Below, piece by piece: positions 49,468 to 60,103 of a stretch of DNA of 64,000 nt. This DNA is from Secundilactobacillus silagei JCM 19001. GTDB taxonomy: Bacteria; Bacillota; Bacilli; Lactobacillales; Lactobacillaceae. Location: the NCBI RefSeq assembly GCF_002217945.1, contig NZ_BCMG01000004.1:124001-188000 (forward strand). The letters run 5' to 3'. Both the position numbers and the translations under genes were made by a program. Positions within the stretch are counted from its first letter, which is position 1; the number at the start of each line of letters is the position of its first letter. A model generated the notes under the pieces. That model was given only the letters and a program-made list of their open reading frames with translations, was not told where the DNA came from and did no database searches.

Positions 49468-50505
49468 TTGACAAAAGCACCAGCACCTTCTGAAATTGAT
49501 TGGCAAAACTTAGGCTTTAATTATATGGATTTACCCTACCGTTTCTTAGCCCACTACAAAGATGGCCAATGGGACGATGGCAAGCTAACTGAAGATGCCA
49601 CGTTACATATCAGTGAGGGGTCAACCGCACTGCATTATGGCCAGGCTGATTTTGAAGGTCTGAAAGCTTACCGGACTAAAAACGGCGACATTCAATTGTT
49701 CCGCCCAGACCGGAATGCTGCCCGGATGCAAAAGAGCTGTGAACGGTTATTAATGCCGCCGTTTCCCACTGATAAGTTCGTGGCAGCTGTTAAGTCAGTT
49801 GTTAAAGCCAACGCCGACTACGTCCCACCGTATGGCACTGGCGGCACCCTTTATTTGCGGCCGTTAATGATTGGGGTCGGTGAAAATATCGGGGTCCATC
49901 CCGCACCGGAATATCTATTTACGGTCTTTGCCATGCCCGTGGGTGCTTACTATAAGGGTGGCGTGAAGCCCACCAACTTTACGACGTCATATTATGACCG
50001 GGCAGCCCCTCACGGTACCGGTCAGAGCAAGGTCGGCGGTAACTACGGCGGCAGTTTACTGCCCGGTAGCGAAGCTCATAAGGCCGGCTATTCAGATGTG
50101 ATTTACCTCGATCCAGCAACCCATACTAAGATTGAAGAGGCCGGGTCAGCGAACTTCTTTGGTATCACTAAGAATAATGAATTTGTAACACCGAAGTCCA
50201 ACTCGATTTTGCCAAGCATTACCAAGTATTCGTTACTGTACCTAGCAGAACACAACCTGGGGATGAAAGCCATCGAGGGTGACGTCTTTATTAACGACCT
50301 TGACCGCTTTACCGAAGCTGGTGCCATGGGGACCGCTGCGGTGATTGCACCGATTGGCGGAATCGAATATCAAGATCAGCTGCACGTTTTCTACAGTGAA
50401 ACTGAGGTTGGTCCCGTGACGCAAAAACTGTATGACACGTTGACTGGGATTCAATTTGGCGACGTTAAAGCACCTGAAGGCTGGATTCAAAAAGTCGAAG
50501 TTTAA
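49468..50505 (+). CDS. ilvE: Branched-chain amino acid aminotransferase
   Basis: A class IV PLP aminotransferase, 345 aa, converting Leu, Ile and Val to their 2-oxo acids. Key segments: LHYGQADFEGLKAYRTKNG, RPDRNAARMQKSCERLLMP, the PLP Lys in GQSKVGGNYGGSL, and EEAGSANFFGI. TTG 49468 is chosen, with AGGAG eight bases upstream. It is monocistronic from a near-consensus promoter. In lactobacilli it often serves amino acid catabolism as much as synthesis. Confidence 0.95.
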   Translation: MTKAPAPSEIDWQNLGFNYMDLPYRFLAHYKDGQWDDGKLTEDATLHISEGSTALHYGQADFEGLKAYRTKNGDIQLFRPDRNAARMQKSCERLLMPPFPTDKFVAAVKSVVKANADYVPPYGTGGTLYLRPLMIGVGENIGVHPAPEYLFTVFAMPVGAYYKGGVKPTNFTTSYYDRAAPHGTGQSKVGGNYGGSLLPGSEAHKAGYSDVIYLDPATHTKIEEAGSANFFGITKNNEFVTPKSNSILPSITKYSLLYLAEHNLGMKAIEGDVFINDLDRFTEAGAMGTAAVIAPIGGIEYQDQLHVFYSETEVGPVTQKLYDTLTGIQFGDVKAPEGWIQKVEV

Positions 50506-50532
50506 GTTTAGAAATTTAACGGATTGGTAAAG

Positions 50533-50579
50533 ATAAGGCCAGTTAGCTCCCTGAGACTTGGGGAAGCTGCTGGCCTTAT
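50533..50579 (+). terminator. Hairpin after ilvE
   Basis: ATAAGGCCAG and CTGGCCTTAT arms with an inner AGCT/AGCT pairing; only a poor T-run follows, so termination may be partial. Confidence 0.6.
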
Positions 50580-50619
50580 GCTATTCTAGGGAAAAAGAAC
50601 GTAAGGGAGTTTTGAAGTC

Positions 50620-51654
50620 ATGTATGAAAAAACGGTTGCAGCAATCACAGATCTCGTGAACGATGGCACGGTGCCAGGTGTGAGCTATGCCTTTATTGAT
50701 GGTTCTCAGGTCCGTAGAGGCCTGTATGGAGCGGAAGCCTTACTGCCTAGCTACGAGCCGTTAAAAGCCAATCAGCTTTACGATGTGGCCTCTCTAACGA
50801 AGGTGGTCGGTACCGTTAATGTGATTATGCAATTGATCACTGCAGGTAAGCTGGCACTGACTGATCGGGTTTGCGACTATCTGCCGCAGTGGCAGGATAA
50901 CCGGGTCACCATTCGGCATTTGATCACCCATACTTCGGGGATCACCGGCTACATTCCACACCGTAATAAACTCACGGCGGTGGAGCTGCATGCGGCATTG
51001 TTAGGGTTGCACGTGGGTGAGAATTTTGAACGCAAAATGGTGTATTCCGACATCAACTTTATTTTTCTGGGCTGGATTGCGGAGGCCATTTTAGGAAAGC
51101 CGATTCAAACGCTCATTACCGAAATGGTTTTGCAGCCGTTAGGAATGAATGAGAGTACTTTCCAGCCAGCTGATCCAACGCGGTGCGTGCCCACCGAATG
51201 GTCAGCGACCCGTGGCCTGATTCGCGGTGCCGTTCACGATCCAAAAGCGTTTGTGTTAAAGTCCCGTTGCGGGTCAGCTGGGTTATTTAGCACATTAAAT
51301 GATCTGGTGACCTTTGAGCAGGCAATGCTGTCGGACAGTGATCTGCCCATGACCCAGCAGCAAAAGGCCACGTTATTAGCTGATCAAACACCGCTGCATC
51401 ATCAGGGGCGGTCGTTTGGCTGGGCCTTGTTGCAGGTGAAGGGGCCAACGCCGCACCTGTGCATCTGGCACAGCGGCTACACGGGGACGTGTTTAGTGCT
51501 GGATTTGCAAACGCATCAAGGAATGGTCTTTTTGTCCAACCGAGTGCATCCCACGGCACCTAACGAAGCGTTCTTAGCACGGAGAAACGCGATCATTGAC
51601 GTTTATTTGGCTGAGAAGGCGAGTTACGTATCAGCTGAAGTTAAAGCAGATTAA
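50620..51654 (+). CDS. Serine hydrolase (class C beta-lactamase-like)
   Basis: A 344-aa protein of the beta-lactamase/DD-peptidase-like (AmpC-like, esterase) family. SLTK at residues 58-61 gives the nucleophile Ser and general base Lys; YSDINF near 142 supplies the Tyr; HSGYTG near 287 is the third motif. There is no signal peptide, so it is likely cytosolic and an esterase or peptidase rather than a secreted resistance enzyme. ATG follows AAGGGAG. Confidence 0.88.
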   Translation: MYEKTVAAITDLVNDGTVPGVSYAFIDGSQVRRGLYGAEALLPSYEPLKANQLYDVASLTKVVGTVNVIMQLITAGKLALTDRVCDYLPQWQDNRVTIRHLITHTSGITGYIPHRNKLTAVELHAALLGLHVGENFERKMVYSDINFIFLGWIAEAILGKPIQTLITEMVLQPLGMNESTFQPADPTRCVPTEWSATRGLIRGAVHDPKAFVLKSRCGSAGLFSTLNDLVTFEQAMLSDSDLPMTQQQKATLLADQTPLHHQGRSFGWALLQVKGPTPHLCIWHSGYTGTCLVLDLQTHQGMVFLSNRVHPTAPNEAFLARRNAIIDVYLAEKASYVSAEVKAD

Positions 51655-51666
51655 CCCATGGTAATG

Positions 51667-51719
51667 AAAAACATCCTGTCTTATCAGCTATGATGACTGA
51701 TAGGACAGGATGTTTTTTT
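51667..51719. terminator. Bidirectional terminator
   Basis: AAAACATCCTGTC-TATCAG and CTGATA-GGACAGGATGTTTT arms, A-run and T-run on the two sides, between the serine hydrolase and gatD. Confidence 0.92.
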
Positions 51720-51727
51720 AGTATTGA

Positions 51728-52432
51728 TTAAAAAGTTGCTGGGACCGGTAGTGCTTCTTGCTCAGAGAAATCAGCATCGGGATAGCTCCGTTTAAGCGCA
51801 GCGACCAATAACCGTTTAGCTAAATTGCCGTTGCGGGTCAAAATTGGGCCGTGGAAGTAAGAGCAGTAGACGTTCTTGTAGATCGCGCCTTCAGTGCCAT
51901 CTTCGCCGTTGTTGCCCTTACCTTGCACCACGTTACCCAGCGGACTTTCAGCCTTACCTAAGAAGGTTCGGCCCTGGTGGTTTTCAAACCCATGGTAGGT
52001 TTCACCGTTGTCGGCGTTCTTGATCACGATGTCACCGATAAATCGGTGATTATCCTGTGACAGGGTGTAGTGGTCAAGTGCGCCGATACCAGGGATCTTA
52101 TCGCCCTTGGCATCCACGTAATAGTGGCCTAATAGTTGAAAGCCACCGCAAATAGCCAGTACTGGACCGCCATCTTCAATAAAGGCGGTGAGTTCTTTTT
52201 TCTTGGTCTGAATATCTTTAGAGACGATGACTTGTTCAAAGTCTTGACCACCGCCAAAAAAAGCCAGGTCATAATCGGCAGCCTTGAAGTCTTGATCTAG
52301 GCTGACCACCTTGACGTTTAACTTAACGTCCATCTGTTTAGCGTAGTAGTTCAACGCGAGGATGTTACCGACATCCCCGTAAGTATTCATCAGGTCGCCA
52401 TAAAGGTGAGCCACGTTTAATTCGTAGGTCAT
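51728..52432 (-). CDS. gatD: Lipid II isoglutaminyl synthase, glutaminase subunit GatD
   Basis: GatD is a class I-like glutamine amidotransferase that supplies ammonia to MurT for amidating the D-Glu of lipid II. The nucleophile is Cys95 in [12 protein letters not shown], and the catalytic His lies in SYFHGPIL near residue 194. At 234 aa it is typical. Its start overlaps the murT stop (ATGA), so the two are translationally coupled. Amidation is needed for efficient transpeptidation in Gram-positive cocci and lactobacilli. Confidence 0.95.
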   Translation of the reverse strand: MTYELNVAHLYGDLMNTYGDVGNILALNYYAKQMDVKLNVKVVSLDQDFKAADYDLAFFGGGQDFEQVIVSKDIQTKKKELTAFIEDGGPVLAICGGFQLLGHYYVDAKGDKIPGIGALDHYTLSQDNHRFIGDIVIKNADNGETYHGFENHQGRTFLGKAESPLGNVVQGKGNNGEDGTEGAIYKNVYCSYFHGPILTRNGNLAKRLLVAALKRSYPDADFSEQEALPVPATF

Positions 52433-53778
52433 GCGCCCATTCCCTCCTTGATATAGCCCTGATCGGCTAATAATTTCCGTAATTGTAACACAGCTGTGTA
52501 GGTTGCCAAAACATAAACGTGCTCGGTTGGCAAAGTCTTAATCTTTTCGACCACGTCTTTGAGTTCTGGCACCACCGCGTGCTTATCATCTGGGACACCA
52601 GCGACCTTCAAACGGAAGGTGATGTCTTTATAACGTTCACCACCGGTAATGTAGGCCGGAATGTTTAACGCTGGCAGCTTTTCAAAGTTACCGTCCCAGA
52701 TCCAGCTGGTGTCGATTCCATCCGCGTAGTTGGCGTTAAGCAGCCCGACAAATGAAAACGGTTTGCTGTCGGTAGCAATCATATCGAGGACTTGATTTAA
52801 ACCAACCGGGTTCTTGACTAAGATCAAGGTGACCTGCTTACCGTCTAGATCGATCACTTCCTGGCGGCCAAAGACCTTCTTATCTTCGCTAAAGGCCGTG
52901 TCGATCTGTTCTGGTGTGACGCCTAGAAAACGACCAACGGCGTAGGCAGCCAGGGCGTTGTAGATGTTATACAGCCCGCCAATTTCAATCTTCATGGCGT
53001 GACCGTCAACTTCAAATTCTGAGCTGGTAGGGGTCAGGTTAGAAATCTGGGTAATTGCGTACTTCAGTTCTGGACGTTCAAACCCGCAGTTGGGACAGAA
53101 GTACTTTCCTAGATTGCTATAAGTGAGGTAGCGGTAGTGCAAAATATGCTGACAGTTAGGGCACAAAACGCCATCGGTATTTGGTTTAGCCTTGATATCT
53201 TTTTCATCTTGCTGCTTGAACCCGTAATAAATGATCGGGTTCGGCAGGTTCTTGGAATGAAAGATCGGCGCGTCGCCGTTAGCGATAATGGTGGCTTCCG
53301 GTGCTAGGGCCACCCCGTCAATGATTTTTTGATAGGTGGTGTAGATCTCGCCGTAACGGTCCATTTGATCCCGGAAGATATTGGTGAAGACGAAAGCCTT
53401 TGGTTTGATATACTTAGTGACTTTGATAACGTTAGCTTCATCGACTTCCAGCACGGCAATTGGCCGGGCACCCTTAACTTTGGGTGCCCGCAGGAAGGTG
53501 GTCACGATGCCTTGCTCCATGTTGGAACCGGTGGGGTTGGTTAAAATATGATCGTATTTTTGGTTCAAAACGCGCACGGTCAGCGCAGTCGTCAAGGTTT
53601 TACCGTTGGTACCGGTAATGACGATGACGTCGTAGTTTTGTCCCAGATGTTTTAAGATCTCTGGGTCGATTTTGGTTGTGATTTTGCCAGGCAGTGAACT
53701 GCCGCCCTTCATAAACGTGTGCAGAAACCAGTATGAGGATCTGCCAGCGAAGGTAGCTACGGTACTTCGTAAAGTCAT
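52429..53778 (-). CDS. murT: Lipid II isoglutaminyl synthase, Mur ligase subunit MurT
   Basis: A 449-aa Mur-ligase-like protein: [16 protein letters not shown] binds [14 protein letters not shown] and VLEVDEANV follow. The inserted Cys4 zinc ribbon CPNC...CPNC (about 210-235) is unique to MurT. The C-terminal DUF1727 domain (about 325-445) carries the partner-binding surface. ATG at 53778 was chosen because AAGGAG lies nine bases upstream; a longer frame begins 27 bases earlier without a good site. Confidence 0.96.
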   Translation of the reverse strand: MTLRSTVATFAGRSSYWFLHTFMKGGSSLPGKITTKIDPEILKHLGQNYDVIVITGTNGKTLTTALTVRVLNQKYDHILTNPTGSNMEQGIVTTFLRAPKVKGARPIAVLEVDEANVIKVTKYIKPKAFVFTNIFRDQMDRYGEIYTTYQKIIDGVALAPEATIIANGDAPIFHSKNLPNPIIYYGFKQQDEKDIKAKPNTDGVLCPNCQHILHYRYLTYSNLGKYFCPNCGFERPELKYAITQISNLTPTSSEFEVDGHAMKIEIGGLYNIYNALAAYAVGRFLGVTPEQIDTAFSEDKKVFGRQEVIDLDGKQVTLILVKNPVGLNQVLDMIATDSKPFSFVGLLNANYADGIDTSWIWDGNFEKLPALNIPAYITGGERYKDITFRLKVAGVPDDKHAVVPELKDVVEKIKTLPTEHVYVLATYTAVLQLRKLLADQGYIKEGMGA

Positions 53779-54007
53779 TGTTTTTTTCTCCTTGTCCTGC
53801 TGCACCCAATTCAGTAACAGCCGAAACGATTTATTTCGATTTAACTAAGCATATATTTTACCATGTTTCGCCTAAATAAGCGGTGAACCAGCGCTGATTT
53901 AATCAAAAAAACGATTTCACTGGTGAATATCGCTGCCGGAGGGTGAATTTTAACGTCAAATCCGCTATAATAGATGAGAAATTTGCGAAGAGTGGGGAAT
54001 GAGACCT

Positions 54008-54595
54008 TTGGCACAATTATTTTTTAAGTACGGGGCAATGAACAGCGGTAAAACCATTGAAATCTTGAAAGTGGCTCATAATTATGAGGAGCAAAATAAG
54101 CCGGTGATCATTATGACTAGCGGTAGAGATAGTCGTGACGGTGTCGGCATGGTCGCTAGCCGAATTGGGCTGAAACGCAAAGCCGTTCCAATCTTTCATG
54201 ATGATAACGTTTTTGACATGGTCAAGAAGATCAACGCCAAAGCCAATTGCGTGCTGATCGACGAAGCGCAATTTTTGACTAAGGCACACGTGTTTGAATT
54301 AGCCAAGATCGTGGATGAACTGAAGATCCCCGTGATGGCATTTGGCCTGAAAAACGACTTTAAAAACGAGCTGTTTGAAGGGTCGAAATACCTCTTGTTG
54401 TATGCTGACAAGCTTGAAGAAATGAAGACCATCTGCTGGTTCTGTGCTAAAAAGGCCACGATGAACTTACGCTTTCACGATAATAAACCGGTTTACGAAG
54501 GCGAGCAGATTCAGATCGGCGGCAACGAGTCATATTATCCCGTCTGCAGAAAACACTACTATAATCCACCAATGGATATGCTAGGCGAAGAATAG
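54008..54595 (+). CDS. tdk: Thymidine kinase
   Basis: Phosphorylates thymidine in nucleoside salvage. P-loop [10 protein letters not shown] (about 8-17), IDEAQFL, and zinc-binding Cys in CWFCAKK and the C-terminal VCRKHY mark the type II (tetrameric) enzyme. TTG 54008 gives the standard N-terminus MAQLFFKYG (195 aa); the ATG nine bases earlier is too close to GTGGGGA. -10 TATAAT is at 53966. prfA follows 15 bp downstream, the common lactobacillar tdk-prfA-prmC-sua5-glyA order. Confidence 0.96.
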   Translation: MAQLFFKYGAMNSGKTIEILKVAHNYEEQNKPVIIMTSGRDSRDGVGMVASRIGLKRKAVPIFHDDNVFDMVKKINAKANCVLIDEAQFLTKAHVFELAKIVDELKIPVMAFGLKNDFKNELFEGSKYLLLYADKLEEMKTICWFCAKKATMNLRFHDNKPVYEGEQIQIGGNESYYPVCRKHYYNPPMDMLGEE

Positions 54596-54610
54596 GAGAG
54601 TTATATAAAA

Positions 54611-55693
54611 ATGGACGAAATGTTCGATAGATTACAAGCACTGGTCGACCGTTATGATGAACTTAACGAACTGATCAGTGATCCAGAAATTATTGCGGAT
54701 ACGCAGCGTTTCATGAAATTATCAAAAGAGGAAGGCGAGCTTAGAGATACTGTCGAAGCTTACCGTAAGTACCAAAAAGTCACCGGCCAGATCGATGAAG
54801 ACAATGAAATGCTTCACGAAAAGCTGGACGATGACATGAGCAGCATGGTCAAAGACGAACTCAAAGAATTAGAGGACAAAAAAGCCAAGCTCGAGGAACA
54901 GATTCGCATCCTGCTATTGCCTAAGGATCCTAACGATGATAAGAACATCGTCATGGAAATCCATGGGGCTGCCGGTGGTGATGAAGCCAGCTTATTTGCA
55001 GCTGACCTGTTTGATATGTATTCCCGCTACGCTGAAAAGCAGGGCTGGAAGGTGGAAGTCGTTGATAAGAATGCGACCGAAGTCGGCGGTTTCAAGGAAA
55101 TCGTTTTACTGATCAGCGGCGATAAGGTTTATTCTAAGCTGAAGTATGAGTCTGGTGCCCACCGTGTTCAGCGGGTGCCCGTCACTGAATCCGCTGGCCG
55201 GCTGCATACCTCTACGGCCACTGTAGGGGTCATGCCAGAAGCCGAAGACGTTGATATTGATATCGATCCCAAGGATATTCGGACCGATGTTTACCGGTCA
55301 TCAGGTGCCGGTGGTCAACATATTAACAAGACCAGTTCGGCGGTGCGGATGACCCACTTGCCAACCGGGATCGTGGTTGCCATGCAAGATGAACGTTCAC
55401 AGCAGCAAAACCGGGCGAAAGCCATGAAGATCTTGCGGGCGCGGGTCTACAACTACTACCACGAACAAGAAGAAAATGCTTACGATGAAAAGCGGAAGTC
55501 GGCCGTGGGTACTGGGGACCGTTCAGAACGAATTCGAACCTACAATTACCCGCAAAACCGGGTCACTGATCACCGTATCGGGCTGACCTTAAACAAACTG
55601 GATAAGATTATGAATGGCGATTTAGATGACATCATCGCAGCGTTGATCATGTACGACCAAACGCAAAAGATGGAGCAGCTGAACCATGGCTAA
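54611..55693 (+). CDS. prfA: Peptide chain release factor 1
   Basis: RF1 recognises UAA/UAG. At 360 aa it contains the GGQ loop in [20 protein letters not shown] (near 230) that is methylated by PrmC, and an anticodon-like PxT region. The gene overlaps prmC by eight bases. ATG follows AGGAGAG. Confidence 0.97.
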   Translation: MDEMFDRLQALVDRYDELNELISDPEIIADTQRFMKLSKEEGELRDTVEAYRKYQKVTGQIDEDNEMLHEKLDDDMSSMVKDELKELEDKKAKLEEQIRILLLPKDPNDDKNIVMEIHGAAGGDEASLFAADLFDMYSRYAEKQGWKVEVVDKNATEVGGFKEIVLLISGDKVYSKLKYESGAHRVQRVPVTESAGRLHTSTATVGVMPEAEDVDIDIDPKDIRTDVYRSSGAGGQHINKTSSAVRMTHLPTGIVVAMQDERSQQQNRAKAMKILRARVYNYYHEQEENAYDEKRKSAVGTGDRSERIRTYNYPQNRVTDHRIGLTLNKLDKIMNGDLDDIIAALIMYDQTQKMEQLNHG

Positions 55694-56528
55694 TCGCACC
55701 TACTATGAAGCCCTCAAATGGGCTTCTTTGTTTGTTCAGAAAAACCAGTTAGATGAATCGGCAGCAACGTATCTACTGCAGGAACTCAGCCAGCTGGATC
55801 AGACCCATCTGCTGATCAAATACCGCCAGCCCATGCCAGCTCAATTGGATGAACAGTACGTGAACGCGATCAACCAATACGTGAACGGGGTCCCACCGCA
55901 GTACATTATTGGTACTGCACCATTTTACGGTGAACGCTTCGTGGTCAATGAAAACGTCCTGATTCCGCGACAGGAGACCGAAGAGTTAGTTGAATGGATC
56001 CTGTCAGCTAATCCGCAGTCCGCTTTATCGGTACTGGATGTTGGTACGGGCAGCGGGGCAATTGGGCTCACGCTGAAAAAACAGCGGCCAGACTGGCAGG
56101 TCGTCCTCTCTGATTTGTCTGAGGGGGCGTTAAAGGTTGCTCAAGAAAATGCTGAGCGCTTAAACACCCCAGTAAAGACGGTCCAAGGCGACCTGTTAAA
56201 ACCGCTGGCTGGTACTCAGTTTGACGTGATCGTCAGCAATCCGCCCTACATTTCACGCAGCGAAGTGGCGGAAATGGATGCGGATGTGTTAAAGAGCGAA
56301 CCTAACATGGCCCTGTTTGCTGACCATGACGGTTTAGCGATTTATGAACGGCTGGCCGATCAGTTGAAGCAAGGCGTTGCCAGCGCCAAACAGGTCTTCT
56401 TGGAAATTGGTTTTCAGCAAGGCAAGGCTGTTAGCCAAATTTTCAAGACCCGGTTTCCGGCTGCAACGGTTACCGTACGGCAGGACATTGCCGGTCATGA
56501 CCGGATGGTGCGGATCAGCTTTAATTAA
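55686..56528 (+). CDS. prmC: Release factor glutamine methyltransferase
   Basis: PrmC methylates the Gln of the GGQ motif in release factors, including the upstream prfA product. SAM-binding [16 protein letters not shown] (near 117) and the active NPPY (SNPPYI, near 181) are intact; 280 aa is standard. The start overlaps the prfA end, coupling enzyme and substrate. Confidence 0.97.
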   Translation: MANRTYYEALKWASLFVQKNQLDESAATYLLQELSQLDQTHLLIKYRQPMPAQLDEQYVNAINQYVNGVPPQYIIGTAPFYGERFVVNENVLIPRQETEELVEWILSANPQSALSVLDVGTGSGAIGLTLKKQRPDWQVVLSDLSEGALKVAQENAERLNTPVKTVQGDLLKPLAGTQFDVIVSNPPYISRSEVAEMDADVLKSEPNMALFADHDGLAIYERLADQLKQGVASAKQVFLEIGFQQGKAVSQIFKTRFPAATVTVRQDIAGHDRMVRISFN

Positions 56529-56564
56529 ACGCAGTCTTCTTTAATGAGAATAGGAGTAAAATTT

Positions 56565-57581
56565 ATGGAAACTAAAATTTTTAAACCAGATGAAGTCGAG
56601 GCAGCTGCTAAACTGTTAAGACAGGGTGAACTCGTGGCTTTTCCGACTGAGACGGTTTACGGCTTGGGTGCGGATGCCACTAACGAACAGGCTGCCAGCA
56701 ACGTGTACGCTGCTAAGGGCCGTCCCAGTGATAATCCGCTGATTGTTACCGTTTCTTCCATTGAAATGGTAGAACGGTACGCTCAGCCACTGTCTGATAA
56801 GGTCAAACAGTTAATGGCCCAGTTCTGGCCGGGTTCGTTGACCATCGTCTTACCGCTGAAGCCGGGCACGTTATCCAAGACGGTCACCGGTGGGTTGGAT
56901 ACCGCGGCTTTTCGGATGCCGCAAAATCAAGTCACCCTTAAGCTGATCGCCACAGCGGGAATTCCTATCGTGGGGCCGTCAGCCAATACGTCTGGTAAGC
57001 CTAGTCCAACGTTGGCCAAGCACGTCTACCATGATCTAAACGGCAAGATTGCCGGTATCGTGGATGACGGTCCCACTAAAGTTGGGGTGGAGTCAACCAT
57101 CATTGACATGTCAGTTGACGTGCCGACGATTTTGCGGCCGGGAGCCGTTACGGTGGCTGAACTGGAACGGGTTATCGGCGACGTTAAAGCTGATCACCAC
57201 CACGTTGGCGCTAATGAAATTCCCAAGGCCCCTGGCATGAAGTATAAACACTATGCGCCGAGTGCTCAGGTTGAAATTGTTGATCAGACCGCTGACTTTG
57301 CCGCGGCGATGCAGTGGGCTGCTCAGCAGGATGAAGCCATTGGGGTCATGGCAACGGATGACGTGCTGACCCGCTTAGCAATACCGCAAAACGTTGAGAC
57401 CTATTCTCTGGGTCAGGACATTCAAAGCGCGACCCATTTACTATTTGCCGGGCTACGGCACTTTGATCTGGAATCCGAAGTTAAAGTGATCTTCACTGAA
57501 GGGTTTGCCAACACCGGATTAGGGGCAGCCTACATGAACCGGTTAGATAAATCAGCCGGTGGGATGCATTTTTTAAAATAA
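56565..57581 (+). CDS. L-threonylcarbamoyladenylate synthase (Sua5 type)
   Basis: A 338-aa protein with an N-terminal YrdC-like domain (ETVYGLGADATNEQAASNVY, KGRPSDNPLIV; residues 1-210) and a C-terminal Sua5 domain (KAPGMKYKHYAPSAQVEIVD; about 225-338). It makes threonylcarbamoyl-AMP for t6A, upstream of TsaE/TsaB/TsaD. ATG 56565 is chosen because AGGAG lies eight bases upstream; the earlier in-frame ATG has no site. It follows prmC, as in many Firmicutes. Confidence 0.96.
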   Translation: METKIFKPDEVEAAAKLLRQGELVAFPTETVYGLGADATNEQAASNVYAAKGRPSDNPLIVTVSSIEMVERYAQPLSDKVKQLMAQFWPGSLTIVLPLKPGTLSKTVTGGLDTAAFRMPQNQVTLKLIATAGIPIVGPSANTSGKPSPTLAKHVYHDLNGKIAGIVDDGPTKVGVESTIIDMSVDVPTILRPGAVTVAELERVIGDVKADHHHVGANEIPKAPGMKYKHYAPSAQVEIVDQTADFAAAMQWAAQQDEAIGVMATDDVLTRLAIPQNVETYSLGQDIQSATHLLFAGLRHFDLESEVKVIFTEGFANTGLGAAYMNRLDKSAGGMHFLK

Positions 57582-57598
57582 ACCTGAACGATTAAATT

Positions 57599-57656
57599 AA
57601 ACGGTGAGTGTCTTTTCGTGTTTCACGAACAAAAGATGCTAACCGTTTATTTTTGT
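57599..57656 (+). terminator. Terminator after sua5-type gene
   Basis: AAACGGT/ACCGTTT outer and TCTTTT/AAAAGA inner arms plus GTG/CAC at the tip, followed by TTTTTG. Confidence 0.85.
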
Positions 57657-57667
57657 TTGTCTTTTGC

Positions 57668-57677
57668 GGTCTAGACC
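57668..57677. promoter_or_regulatory. 10-bp palindrome GGTCTAGACC upstream of glyA
   Basis: A perfect palindrome 62 bp before the glyA start, matching the core of the GntR/NagR-type operator (TGGTCTAGACCA) but with G and C at the outer positions. Possibly coincidental. Confidence 0.35.
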
Positions 57678-57739
57678 CTATCATTTCTGCGCTGGATTTG
57701 TTAAACTAAGACGTAATTAAATGCTAAGGAGCTGATCGT

Positions 57740-58999
57740 GTGAATTATCAAGAACAAGACCCAGAGTTATGGCAAGCTATTAGTCAAGAACAGGATCGTC
57801 AGCAGCATAATATTGAGTTAATTGCGTCGGAAAATATCGTTTCGCCAGCGGTTCGGGCGGCCCAAGGGTCGGTTTTGACCAACAAGTACTCGGAGGGGTA
57901 TCCTTCAAAGCGGTACTATGGCGGTAATGAATTCATTGATGTCGTTGAAAGTTTAGCCATCGAGCGTGCTAAGAAACTCTTTCACGCCGAATATGCGAAC
58001 GTTCAGCCGCACTCCGGCTCCCAAGCAAACCAAGCTACCTACGCAGCCTTTTTAAAGCCTGGTGATACTATTTTGGGCATGGGGCTTGATGCTGGCGGGC
58101 ATTTGTCTCACGGCGCTAAGGTCAACTTCAGCGGTAAGCTTTATAACGCTTATAGCTACGGTTTAAACCCAGAAACTGAGCTGTTAGATTACGACATGAT
58201 TCGTGATCTGGCATTAAAGGTGAAGCCGAAGATGATCGTAGCAGGGGCTTCAGCATACAGCCGGATCATTGACTGGCAAGCTTTCCGTAAGATTGCGGAC
58301 GAAGTGGGTGCCTACTTAATGGTAGATATGGCACACATTGCGGGATTAGTCGCAGCTGGTCTGCACCCATCACCAGTGGGCATTGCTGACGTTGTGACGA
58401 CCACGACGCACAAGACTTTGCGCGGTCCTCGTGGCGGTCTGATCCTATCGCAAGCCAAGTATGGCAAGCAGATCAATTCAGCCGTTTTCCCTGGCACTCA
58501 AGGTGGACCACTGGAACACGTGATTGCGGGTAAGGCAATCACCTTTAAAGAGGACCTGCAGCCAGAATTTAAAGATTACGCGGCTCAGATCATTAAAAAT
58601 GCCCAGGCCATGGCTGCGGTATTTAACGCGGCCGATAAAGTCCGGGTAGTTTCTGGCGGTACTGATAACCATCTGATGACCTTAGATGTCAGCCAAACTG
58701 ACCTCAATGGTAAGCAAACCCAAGAATTATTAGACAGTGTCATGATCACGACTAATAAAGAATCGATTCCAAACGAAAAACTGAGCCCATTTAAGACGTC
58801 TGGCATCCGTTTAGGCACTCCTGCTATTACAACTAGGGGGTTCAAGGAAGATGACGCTAAGCAGGTTGCTAAGTTGATCGTCACGGCAATTGAAAAGCAC
58901 GACGATGAGGCAGCTCTAGAACAGGTTCGAAAAGATGTCCGCGCATTAACGGATGCCCATCCGATCGATGCCTACGTTGCACCCATCAAATTTGATTAA
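57740..58999 (+). CDS. glyA: Serine hydroxymethyltransferase
   Basis: GlyA interconverts serine and glycine with tetrahydrofolate, supplying one-carbon units. PLP-binding Lys lies in [16 protein letters not shown], with [10 protein letters not shown] and [14 protein letters not shown] also intact. GTG at 57740 follows AAGGAGC. At 419 aa it is slightly long at the C-terminus but normal. A 10-bp palindrome lies in its upstream region. Confidence 0.97.
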   Translation: MNYQEQDPELWQAISQEQDRQQHNIELIASENIVSPAVRAAQGSVLTNKYSEGYPSKRYYGGNEFIDVVESLAIERAKKLFHAEYANVQPHSGSQANQATYAAFLKPGDTILGMGLDAGGHLSHGAKVNFSGKLYNAYSYGLNPETELLDYDMIRDLALKVKPKMIVAGASAYSRIIDWQAFRKIADEVGAYLMVDMAHIAGLVAAGLHPSPVGIADVVTTTTHKTLRGPRGGLILSQAKYGKQINSAVFPGTQGGPLEHVIAGKAITFKEDLQPEFKDYAAQIIKNAQAMAAVFNAADKVRVVSGGTDNHLMTLDVSQTDLNGKQTQELLDSVMITTNKESIPNEKLSPFKTSGIRLGTPAITTRGFKEDDAKQVAKLIVTAIEKHDDEAALEQVRKDVRALTDAHPIDAYVAPIKFD

Positions 59000-59027
59000 A
59001 CCCAGCATCAATTAAAATCGTTATACA

Positions 59028-59066
59028 GACAGCTCGCTGACCAATTAATCGTGGTTAGCGGGCTGT
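59028..59066 (+). terminator. Hairpin after glyA
   Basis: AGCtCGCTgACCA and TGGTtAGCGgGCT arms with small mismatches and a short loop; the following bases are not a clean T-run, so it may end transcription only partly. Confidence 0.55.
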
Positions 59067-59205
59067 TCTGGTTAAACCAGCAATAACTTTAAATAGTCTT
59101 ACAGTTTAGAATCAGGCAATCTTTTTCACACTCTTTCTAGATTTTTATCACAGAAGCCCGTGAGCATGGTACAATTAAAAGAAATACTAAAGGAGTGTCA
59201 AGTAC

Positions 59206-59835
59206 ATGGGCAAGTTTCAGGTTATGGATCATCCGCTGATTCAGCATAAACTGACAATTATTCGGGATAAGAATTGCGGAACGAAGGTCTTTCGTGAAGT
59301 TGTTGATGAGATCACCATGTTAATGGCGTATGACGTTGCACGTGATATGCCGTTGAAGGACGTCAAAATCGAGACGCCAATCGCTAAGACAACGTCCAAG
59401 ACGTTAGCTGGGAAAAAGGTCGCTATCGTACCGATTCTGCGTGCCGGAATTGGGATGGTCGACGGGATCATGAAGTTGATTCCAGCAGCTAAGGTCGGCC
59501 ACATTGGGATGTATCGTGATGAGAAGACGCTGGAACCTCACGAATATTTTGTGAAGTTACCGGCTGATATCAGTCAGCGACAGATCTTTGTGGTTGATCC
59601 AATGCTTGCTACTGGTGGTTCTTCGATCATGGCAATTGATGCCTTAAAGAAACGTGGTGCAAGCAACATCAAGTTTGTTTGTCTAGTCGCAGCGCCAGAA
59701 GGTGTTAAGGCTTTACGTGCAAAACATCCAGATGTTGATATTTACACAGCTGCTTTAGATGATCATTTAAACGAGAACGGCTACATTGTTCCCGGACTAG
59801 GTGATGCTGGCGACAGACTCTTTGGCACTAAGTAA
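59206..59835 (+). CDS. upp: Uracil phosphoribosyltransferase
   Basis: Upp converts uracil and PRPP to UMP in pyrimidine salvage. PRPP-binding [15 protein letters not shown] is near residue 130, with [11 protein letters not shown] and the C-terminal [10 protein letters not shown]. At 209 aa it is complete. ATG follows AAGGAG. An extended -10 TGGTACAAT lies at 59167-59175. It precedes the ATP synthase operon, as in many lactobacilli. Confidence 0.97.
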   Translation: MGKFQVMDHPLIQHKLTIIRDKNCGTKVFREVVDEITMLMAYDVARDMPLKDVKIETPIAKTTSKTLAGKKVAIVPILRAGIGMVDGIMKLIPAAKVGHIGMYRDEKTLEPHEYFVKLPADISQRQIFVVDPMLATGGSSIMAIDALKKRGASNIKFVCLVAAPEGVKALRAKHPDVDIYTAALDDHLNENGYIVPGLGDAGDRLFGTK

Positions 59836-59855
59836 TTTTTTATAAACACAATAAT

Positions 59856-59917
59856 AGCCAATTAATATGAATCTGTCTGATAAGTAGCGGATAGGTCAAA
59901 TTAATTGGCTTTTTTTA
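59856..59917 (+). terminator. Terminator after upp
   Basis: AGCCAATTAAT and ATTAATTGGCT arms with a long loop, followed by eight T. The remaining stretch to atpB (59918-60103) shows only AT-rich promoter-like sequence and no gene (no atpI seen). Confidence 0.85.
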
Positions 59918-60103
59918 TCGGGTTATTTTACCGAATAGCTTTGTGTTTTCATATGAACGGTGGTATTATTTTGTTTGTATTTGTAATGGATATTTTTCAT
60001 TTATAGTACTGCGTTCGAAGATTTGAAATTTGACTTGTTGATTAATGGACGAGGTTCTTTCGAACTTCCAACGTTAACATAGTTTGAAAAGAGGTGATAC
60101 TCT

